Assembly: GCA_903834765.1 (NCBI GenBank)
Contig: CAILKE010000070.1
Location: 1-49,198 of the forward strand
Direction: 5' to 3'
Origin: an uncultured Bacteroidota bacterium
GTDB lineage: Bacteria > Bacteroidota > Bacteroidia > B-17B0 > Aurantibacillaceae
DNA: 49,198 nucleotides
Notes under the pieces: generated by a model
Told to the model about the DNA's origin: nothing
Seen by the model: only the letters and a program-made list of their open reading frames with translations
Database searches by the model: none
Position numbers and translations under genes: made by a program
In this document: one piece after another, positions 42,897 to 49,198 of the stretch
Layout: every line of letters begins with the position of its first letter
How positions within the stretch are numbered: the stretch's first letter is position 1

Positions 42897-44024
42897 ATGC
42901 GCATACCTCAACGTTTACAACTCATTAAATTAACTATACTCATTGGTATTTTTATATCAGTAGTATTGAGTTTCAATTTATGGGCAGGACAACGTTGGTT
43001 CCCTAAATCACCGCTATTTATAGATTTCATTGGTATTCCTGCTCCATATGATTATATCAATTTTGGTTTATTTATTACCCTTATTATTTTTGTATTTATG
43101 TCAGCCTCCAGAATGCCTGCCATATTGCTCATTCTATTTTCGATTTATTTATGTATAGAAGATCAGAATCGATTACAACCTTGGTTTTTTAATTATATGT
43201 TAATCTTGGGCGTTCTATTATTTTACAAACAACGTGTAGATGAACCTAATAATTATACCATGGTATTTATTTCAATACAAGTATTAGTAGCATTAATATA
43301 TGTATTTAGTGGTTTACAAAAAATGAATTCTCATTTTATTACAGATACTTATACATGGATGATTAGTCCATTAAATCATATATTAAATACTCGACAAATG
43401 CAACTCACTCTTCATTTTGGAAAAATTGTTCCATACTTAGAATTAGCCATTGGTATAGGATTGCTAATCAAACCTGCACGCTATATCATATTGCCTATGG
43501 TTATTGCTATGCATATTTTTATTTTATTGTTGCTTGGTCCTATTGGTAATTCATATAATTACGTTGTTTGGCCATGGAACATCATTATGATTATGCTAAA
43601 CATATTATTATTTGCAAACGTAGAACGCGAACGTTTTTTTGACATCGCCATTTTATTTAAAGGTCTCTGTTTTTATATTGTAATTACATTGATGCTTATT
43701 TTCCCATTTTTTAGTTTCCAAAATAAATACGATTCTTATTTATCTAGCTCACTATATTCTGGTAATACACATGATTGTAAACTTATTTTATCAGACAATG
43801 CCTACAAAAAATTACCTTATTACATAAAAAACTTCGTAACCACTAATGCCGATTATAATATTCTAAATATTAAAAAATGGGCACTAACCGAACTTAACGC
43901 ACCTTGTGTTCCTGAATACCGTATTTTTAAATCAGCGCAACGATACGTCATACATATCACTAAAACTAATTCACAAGATGTGAAAATGGAAATTACAGAG
44001 CGAGAAAAATTATTTAATCTTTAA
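42897..44024 (+). CDS. Polytopic membrane protein, HTTM-like
   Basis: 375 aa. About eight to nine hydrophobic helices in residues 10-275 and a soluble C-terminal tail (about 280-375). Segments such as YVFSGLQKMNSHF and PYLELAIGIGLLIKPAR recall HTTM/vitamin-K-carboxylase-like membrane proteins and DoxX-like proteins, but I cannot assign it. Single gene, convergent with the OmpA-family gene. Confidence 0.7.
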   Translation: MRIPQRLQLIKLTILIGIFISVVLSFNLWAGQRWFPKSPLFIDFIGIPAPYDYINFGLFITLIIFVFMSASRMPAILLILFSIYLCIEDQNRLQPWFFNYMLILGVLLFYKQRVDEPNNYTMVFISIQVLVALIYVFSGLQKMNSHFITDTYTWMISPLNHILNTRQMQLTLHFGKIVPYLELAIGIGLLIKPARYIILPMVIAMHIFILLLLGPIGNSYNYVVWPWNIIMIMLNILLFANVERERFFDIAILFKGLCFYIVITLMLIFPFFSFQNKYDSYLSSSLYSGNTHDCKLILSDNAYKKLPYYIKNFVTTNADYNILNIKKWALTELNAPCVPEYRIFKSAQRYVIHITKTNSQDVKMEITEREKLFNL

Positions 44025-44091
44025 TGCTAAAACAAACTTCCCAAACTCGATTATAATCAATCTTACTATTATCAATAATGAGATGAAAGCT

Positions 44092-46281
44092 TTATTCAGT
44101 TTTTAAGATGATGAACTCCGTTCGTCTATTTTGTTGATGTTCTTCTTCAGTGCATGTTGATTTAACAGCACCTTCACAAGCACATCCGTTTTTTAATTTC
44201 GACTCCCCATAACCTTTACCATTAATTCGTTCAGGCTTTGTAATAGATTTTTTAATATACTCTGCAGAAGCCTTTGCTCGATTTCCAGATAGCTTTTCAT
44301 TGAAAATAGCAGTTGCTCTGCAATCTGTATGAGATCCTAATTCAACTTCCATATTAGGATACTCATTCATAACTTTAACAATTTTATCTAATTCAATAGC
44401 AGCATCTTTTCTGATAATAAATTTACCTAAATCAAAATAAATAGGCTTAATATCAATCATTTTTGATAAATCGGCACCAATTTCCAATTTACTTAAGGTA
44501 ATATCTAACGCTTCGTGAACATTGATATCGCCCGTTTTTGAAATGAGATAATTAAAATCTACTTCCTTAGTTAAATAGCCAGATTTTTCTATTTTAATTT
44601 TGTAATTTAATTTATCACCTACTTTATTATTTGGTAAGGTTTTTCTGTAACCTTGATCTGCTTTTGTTACAAAATTATCAAACGGCTGATTTCCGTTTTC
44701 CAGAATCGTAACTTTCGCTCCATCCAATGCTTTTTTAGTTACACCATCCGTAATAATGGCAACTAATGATAAGCCAGGATCTTTTTCAAGAATGACGTTG
44801 GCCTCAGCAAATTCTTGTTCTTCGGAAATACTCACATTATTTTTACCATAAACATAACTTTCTTTTTGTCCGGATAATTTATAAGCCCCTGCATTTTCAA
44901 CATCAAAACTATAGGCTCCATTTATGTCTGTAACCAACGTGTTTATCAGTTTTCCATTGTCATCTACTAATTCAACTTTTACATTTGCTAAAATCTCACC
45001 ACCTTTATCTAAAGCCACACCTTTAATTGTTTTTCCAAATTGAAATGGCTTTAATAAATTAAAACTATACAAATCATCATTTCCCTTTCCTCCTTCTCTA
45101 TTAGATGCAAAATAACCCTTTGTTTTTTCTGCATTCAATACAAAAGTAAAATCGTCTTTTGGACCATTAACAGGCGTTCCAACATTAATTGTTTTTGAAA
45201 TTTTATCATTTGACATTTGTGTTACAAAAACATCTAATCCTCCTAAGCCCGGTCGACCATCAGAAGAAAAGAAAAACAATCCACTTTCGTGAATAAACGG
45301 AAACATTTCATTACCCTCAGTATTAATTTTATCACCTAAATTTTCAGCAGTTCCCCAAGTACCATCTGTTTTTCGAAGTACTTTATAAATATCAACTCCT
45401 CCTATTCCTCCTGGCATATCTGAAGAGAAGTATAAGGTATTTCCATCAGAACTTAAGGAAGGATGGCCAACAGAATACTCTTTATTATTTAAAGAGAAAG
45501 CTATTTTTTCACTCCACTTACCGTCCTTAAATCTAGCTTCCATCATTTCTAATTTTCTGACGCCATCTGTACTTTTTGATTTATAATTATCTTGGGTGTA
45601 CATAACAATACTTCCATCTTTACTATAACTAGCTGGACCTTCATGGTATTTTTTATTTAGACTACTTATTTTTTTTGAATTAGTAATTTCTCCATTCTCC
45701 TCTAATTTACCGATATATAAATCTAAGAATGACAAACTATTTCCATTCCAACTAAAATTTGCTGCATTTATATCGTGTTTAGAAGATGTATATACAAGTT
45801 CGTTTTTAAAATATGCTACTCCAAAATCTTGTTCAGGTGAATTAACTGCTAAATTTTTGATTTCAAATTGCCCCTTATCTTTTAATAAATCAACAGTATA
45901 TGTTTTATTTAAATTAAATAATTTAGTTCTACTATCCGAAGCATTTAAAGATGAATAATTATCCATTTGCTTATTAGCCTCCGCATATTTAGAATTCATT
46001 TTTAATATTTGCGCATATTCATAGATGTCTTGTGTCGTTTTATCAGGTGCTTCAATAATTTTTGAATAAATTGAATCGGCAGCTAAAAAATTACCCATGA
46101 TTTTATAGCTTTCTGCTAGTTTTCTCTGATCATCTGTAGATATTTTTTTATCACCTTCAAGTTTTTCAATAACTTTAGAATAGCTATAATTATTATAATA
46201 ATTACTAGCTTTTTTGAGAGAAGACTGACCAAAAAAACTTATTGGTAAAATGAAACAGTAAAGTATAAATGCTTTTTTCAT
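44092..46281 (-). CDS. OmpA-family protein with TPR, PD40 and CarboxypepD-like domains (PorE-like)
   Basis: 729 aa. Signal peptide about 1-19; TPR-like helices about 20-125; WD40-like PD40 beta-propeller about 150-410 with repeated YFSSD, FFSSDGRPG and YFASNREGG motifs; one or two CarboxypepD_reg-like domains about 420-590; OmpA peptidoglycan-binding domain about 615-729, with a Cys-rich insertion (NGCACEGAVKSTC) before the NRRTEF end. This is the plan of T9SS-associated PorE and related proteins. It is the last gene of an operon after PorP/SprF and a type B secreted adhesin, and probably anchors that system to the cell wall. Confidence 0.9.
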   Translation of the reverse strand: MKKAFILYCFILPISFFGQSSLKKASNYYNNYSYSKVIEKLEGDKKISTDDQRKLAESYKIMGNFLAADSIYSKIIEAPDKTTQDIYEYAQILKMNSKYAEANKQMDNYSSLNASDSRTKLFNLNKTYTVDLLKDKGQFEIKNLAVNSPEQDFGVAYFKNELVYTSSKHDINAANFSWNGNSLSFLDLYIGKLEENGEITNSKKISSLNKKYHEGPASYSKDGSIVMYTQDNYKSKSTDGVRKLEMMEARFKDGKWSEKIAFSLNNKEYSVGHPSLSSDGNTLYFSSDMPGGIGGVDIYKVLRKTDGTWGTAENLGDKINTEGNEMFPFIHESGLFFFSSDGRPGLGGLDVFVTQMSNDKISKTINVGTPVNGPKDDFTFVLNAEKTKGYFASNREGGKGNDDLYSFNLLKPFQFGKTIKGVALDKGGEILANVKVELVDDNGKLINTLVTDINGAYSFDVENAGAYKLSGQKESYVYGKNNVSISEEQEFAEANVILEKDPGLSLVAIITDGVTKKALDGAKVTILENGNQPFDNFVTKADQGYRKTLPNNKVGDKLNYKIKIEKSGYLTKEVDFNYLISKTGDINVHEALDITLSKLEIGADLSKMIDIKPIYFDLGKFIIRKDAAIELDKIVKVMNEYPNMEVELGSHTDCRATAIFNEKLSGNRAKASAEYIKKSITKPERINGKGYGESKLKNGCACEGAVKSTCTEEEHQQNRRTEFIILKTE

Positions 46282-46305
46282 TGAAATAATTGATTATTAA
46301 ATAAA

Positions 46306-47223
46306 TTAGAAAAATCTTGGTGATTTAATTTTAGCTTTTGATTTTGATATTAGATCATATCTTAACATGATTTCATGACTACCATTGTTGTATTTACCAG
46401 TTGTATTTGCCATTGACCAATCAAATGAATAACCAACAGTAAATTGATCTGTAAAATTATACCCCAACAATATACCCATAGCATCTCCAGTTCTATACAT
46501 AGCACCAGCCGTAAATTTATCTTTTATAATAAAATTAGCAGTAACATCGCCTTGTAAAGGAGCTCCTTGAGTTGCTTTCACAAAACAAGTTGGTTTTAAT
46601 TTTAAATCTTTACTTAAATTAAATACAGTTCCCATAATAAAAAAATAGTGACGTTGCTCTACTGATTTTGAAGAAGCACCTCCATTTAAAATATTTTCAA
46701 ATAATTTAGGGGTTGAAAAACCAACATAAAAACGTTCTCGGTAATAATAAATTCCAGCACCTGCATTTGGCAATACTTTACTGAAGTTTTGAGAAAACGA
46801 TCCATCATTTTGATTATCTAATTTTAATGAACTTAAACTATTAGAATACATATTCACAATACCTTTCAATCCAAAACTTAATTTACTTTTCTCATTCAAT
46901 CTAACTTGATAAGATAAATCTAAAGCCACTAAGGTGCTTTTTGTAGGACCTATTTTATCATTCAACAAACTTAAACCAATACCCATTTTTCCTTTAAATA
47001 ATGGAGAGTGAATTGTTAATGTTTGATCAATTGGAGCCCCATCAAAACCAACCCACTGAGAACGATGAATTCCAGTGACAGTTAATGCATCTCTTGTACC
47101 AGCATACGCTGGATTTAACCATAATGTATTATACATATAATGGGTAAACATCGCGTCTTGTTGCGCTTTCAATGAAGTTGCTAACGTGATAAATGCAATT
47201 ATTGCTAAAATTATTTTTTTCAT
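46306..47223 (-). CDS. PorP/SprF-family type IX secretion outer membrane protein
   Basis: 305 aa. Signal peptide about 1-20 (LKAQ), then the family start QQDAMFTHYMYNTLWLNPAYAGTRD and repeated strands of a barrel, including GFDGAPIDQTLTIHSP. PorP/SprF proteins act with type B CTD cargo in secretion or surface attachment; the adjacent gene is such a cargo. It lies 58 bases after the adhesin and 24 bases before the OmpA-family gene. Confidence 0.93.
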   Translation of the reverse strand: MKKIILAIIAFITLATSLKAQQDAMFTHYMYNTLWLNPAYAGTRDALTVTGIHRSQWVGFDGAPIDQTLTIHSPLFKGKMGIGLSLLNDKIGPTKSTLVALDLSYQVRLNEKSKLSFGLKGIVNMYSNSLSSLKLDNQNDGSFSQNFSKVLPNAGAGIYYYRERFYVGFSTPKLFENILNGGASSKSVEQRHYFFIMGTVFNLSKDLKLKPTCFVKATQGAPLQGDVTANFIIKDKFTAGAMYRTGDAMGILLGYNFTDQFTVGYSFDWSMANTTGKYNNGSHEIMLRYDLISKSKAKIKSPRFF

Positions 47224-47245
47224 TTTCTATCTTTTTAAAAACAAA

Positions 47246-47260
47246 AGCGTTATTAATGCT
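47246..47260 (-). terminator. Weak hairpin between adhesin and PorP genes
   Basis: AGCGTT (47246-47251) and AATGCT (47255-47260) can pair with one mismatch, and on the minus strand are followed by TTTGTTTTT. It may lower transcription into porP, but is too weak to call with confidence. Confidence 0.25.
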
Positions 47261-47281
47261 TAATGTTTATTATACCTTTTA

Positions 47282-49198
47282 TTACTTAATTGTTTTACTT
47301 AAATAAATATATCCTTTATATGGTTTTTCATCAATGCCTAAATCTAAAATATAGAAGTAAGTACCTTCTGGTAAATCATCTCCACCAAATCTCAATCCTT
47401 CACTTGATTTTCCGTTCCATGTGTTATCGTAGCCATTCATTTTAAAAACTACATTACCCCAACGATTTAAAATAGTTAACGTGTTATTAGGATATGCTAA
47501 TATTCCTTTAATAACTAACAAATCGTTTACACCATCTCCATTTGGAGAGAATCCTTGAGGAATATTAAATGATGCATCAATTGTATCAACAGCTGGATGA
47601 AAGCTTGTTGGCTGATTTTCTCCTGGTTCATTTGGATTTCCATTTCCATTAGGATCACTATTATTACCTGCATTTGTTGTATCAGTACTTGTAACCCCTG
47701 TTGAACTAGTAATTGTTGCAACTCCCGAATTATAAAGTGTTGTTAAATCACTTCCGTTCATATTGTAATTTACAATTAAGGTTACTGTTTCTGATGCTCC
47801 AACAGATAATATGTTACTTAAAGATAACATTGTAACAACATTGTTTCCATTGTAAGAAGTATTTGTGGTTAAACTAGGACTTGATGTTAAACTACTAACA
47901 GTGTAGGTAATAGGAGATGGGAAAGTTCCATTTAAATTATCTACTAATTGAACATTAGTTGCTGGAACTACTCCTAAATTTTGTAATGTAAACATAAACG
48001 TTGTTTGACTTGTACCATTTCCTAATGAAATCGAAGACAATACTGATTTTGCCACACCAATTTGTTGACCAAATTCTGTTGGTGTATTTTCTCCTGGTTC
48101 ATTTGGATTTCCATCTTCATCCGGATCAGGGTTAGTTCCTGTGTTAGTTGTATCTGATGATGTATGAGTTCCATTCCCATTAGGATCAGGAAAATTAGAA
48201 GATGATGCAATTCCAATATTATGCAATGAATTAGTTATTGCATTGTTCATATTAAAGTTCACCGTCAAAGTTACGATTGCGCTTTGATAAACATTTAATG
48301 CATCTATTCCTGATAAAAGGGCAATGTTTGTATTTCCATTATATCCAGAATTAATTGTTAAAGGAGAACTGGCATTTAAACCTACTACTGTGTAAGATAT
48401 TGGAGACGGTAATGCATTATTCAAATTATCGGTTAATTGAATATTATTAGCCACAACAGGCCCAACGTTTGATACATTGAATGTAAACACCGTTTGATAA
48501 GTATTTGCATCCACTTTTATTAAAGATGAAGCAGTTTTAGAAGCTCCCACTTGTGGCCCTAAAGTTGTTGGCGTATTTTCTCCTGGTTCATTCGGATTTC
48601 CATCGCCATCTGGATCAGGGTTAGTTCCTGTGTTAGTTGTATCTGATGAAGTATGCGGACCATTTCCTATTGGGTCAGGTAAATTGGAAGTTGATCCTAC
48701 ACCTGAGTTATTAATAACTGTTAACGTTGTTGTGTTAGGTGTAAAATTAACTGTTAATGTTACTACTGCGCTTTGCGTAGGATTTAATGAATTAGTTCCT
48801 GACAACATAGCAATAGTTGAATTTCCATTATACGTTGGATTGATAGTTAAAGGAGAACTTGCATTCAGTCCAACAACTGTATATGTAATTGGTAACGGAA
48901 ATGTATTATTTAAATTATCCACCAATTGCACATTAGTTCCAACAGTGTTTCCTAAATTAGAAACGTTAAATAAAAATACTGTTTGAAATGAAGTAGAATT
49001 AATTTTAGTTTTAGATATGACCGTTTTTGCTACAGCTATTTGAGGTGCACCTACAAAAATTGTTATCGTGGTTGAACTACAAACTATTGGATTAACTGAA
49101 GTATTACAAATGGTATACGTTGTTGTAGTTGAACCAGTATATGTTGGGTTAGGCGTAAACGTATACTGACCTGTTGAAGGATCAACAGTAATTGTTCC
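47282..49198 (-). CDS. Large secreted adhesin, T9SS type B (gliding-motility-associated CTD), 5' end missing
   Basis: 638 codons in the window. The frame stays open to the window edge, so the real start lies beyond 49198; the GTG at 48931 is not a start. It contains three diverged modules of about 160 codons of DUF11/conserved-repeat type. Each has a FNVSNLG-like strand, a VQLVDNLN segment and a VTLTVNF strand, and ends in an acidic loop DPDGDGNPNEPGENTPT that resembles calcium-binding loops. The last about 95 residues, from FSPNGDGVNDLL, are the type B sorting domain (gliding motility-associated C-terminal domain). It is the first visible gene of the adhesin-PorP/SprF-OmpA operon. Confidence 0.92.
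   Translation of the reverse strand, partial: GTITVDPSTGQYTFTPNPTYTGSTTTTYTICNTSVNPIVCSSTTITIFVGAPQIAVAKTVISKTKINSTSFQTVFLFNVSNLGNTVGTNVQLVDNLNNTFPLPITYTVVGLNASSPLTINPTYNGNSTIAMLSGTNSLNPTQSAVVTLTVNFTPNTTTLTVINNSGVGSTSNLPDPIGNGPHTSSDTTNTGTNPDPDGDGNPNEPGENTPTTLGPQVGASKTASSLIKVDANTYQTVFTFNVSNVGPVVANNIQLTDNLNNALPSPISYTVVGLNASSPLTINSGYNGNTNIALLSGIDALNVYQSAIVTLTVNFNMNNAITNSLHNIGIASSSNFPDPNGNGTHTSSDTTNTGTNPDPDEDGNPNEPGENTPTEFGQQIGVAKSVLSSISLGNGTSQTTFMFTLQNLGVVPATNVQLVDNLNGTFPSPITYTVSSLTSSPSLTTNTSYNGNNVVTMLSLSNILSVGASETVTLIVNYNMNGSDLTTLYNSGVATITSSTGVTSTDTTNAGNNSDPNGNGNPNEPGENQPTSFHPAVDTIDASFNIPQGFSPNGDGVNDLLVIKGILAYPNNTLTILNRWGNVVFKMNGYDNTWNGKSSEGLRFGGDDLPEGTYFYILDLGIDEKPYKGYIYLSKTIK
47607..48690 (-). 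repeat. Conserved linker DNA in the type B adhesin modules
   Basis: A block of about 110 bases coding for the DPDxDGNPNEPGENxPT loop recurs at 48567, 48078 and (less well) 47607. Spacing is 489 bases (163 codons) and 471 bases (157 codons). The first two copies share long near-identical stretches around GTTAGTTCCTGTGTTAGTTG, much closer than the rest of the module. Confidence 0.65.

Noticed and set aside
48930-48931. GTG at 48931 as start of the type B adhesin
   Set aside because: The frame stays open to the window edge and the upstream codons encode the same type of module, so the real start is outside the window.

Overview
The window looks like a chromosomal piece of an AT-rich, Gram-negative member of the Bacteroidota. 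The evidence is a set of group-specific families: a SusC/SusD pair, proteins with type IX secretion (T9SS) type A and type B sorting domains, a PorP/SprF protein beside an OmpA/TPR/PD40 lipoprotein-like protein, DUF5686, SprB-like adhesin repeats and many short lipoproteins. Shine-Dalgarno sequences are mostly weak or absent, as is usual in this phylum. No rRNA, tRNA, CRISPR array, transposase or phage gene was seen. The exact family or genus cannot be read from the sequence alone.

Layout. 1-5.4 kb: a two-gene signalling operon (CheB-CheR-PAS fusion, then a separate PAS histidine kinase), a 47-codon ORF and a two-CBS protein. 5.5-11 kb: a large secreted adhesin with 11 SprB-like repeats and a divergent superfamily 2 helicase. 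11-16 kb: an MbnP/MbnH-like copper-binding protein and di-heme enzyme pair, a small lipoprotein and a secreted GH31 glycosidase with His where the acid/base Asp is expected. 16.3-24.6 kb: a stress-type island containing an Lmo0937-like membrane peptide, an erythromycin-esterase-family protein, a response regulator fused to a CRP/FNR DNA-binding module, a Pro/Glu-rich small protein, a nitroreductase, two lipoproteins, a tandem UspA protein and several small unknowns. 24.6-32.6 kb: DUF5686 protein, a second di-heme peroxidase, STAS and Fur proteins, two non-coding repeat elements, Rel/SpoT and a methyltransferase. 32.7-44 kb: a small T9SS cargo, an FtsX/LolC-type permease with RbfA, a rhomboid-GNAT fusion, SusD and SusC, a DivIC/FtsB-like protein, an L,D-transpeptidase and a polytopic membrane protein. 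44-49.2 kb: an OmpA/PorE-like protein, PorP/SprF and a large type B T9SS adhesin that runs off the window.

How the parts connect. The most interesting non-genic signal is a set of dyad sites of the FNR/CRP type (core TGAT-N4-ATCA, or GTGA-N6-TCAC) in front of the regulator itself, the esterase, the nitroreductase, a lipoprotein, the CBS protein, the CheB-CheR operon and the SprB-repeat adhesin. The regulator at 18350 carries an FNR-like recognition helix (E319, S322, R323) but a receiver domain with D53 instead of an N-terminal Fe-S cluster. I infer a local regulon in which phosphorelay input may drive an FNR-type output. A second iterated motif (TTAGCATAA) surrounds the promoter of the same gene.
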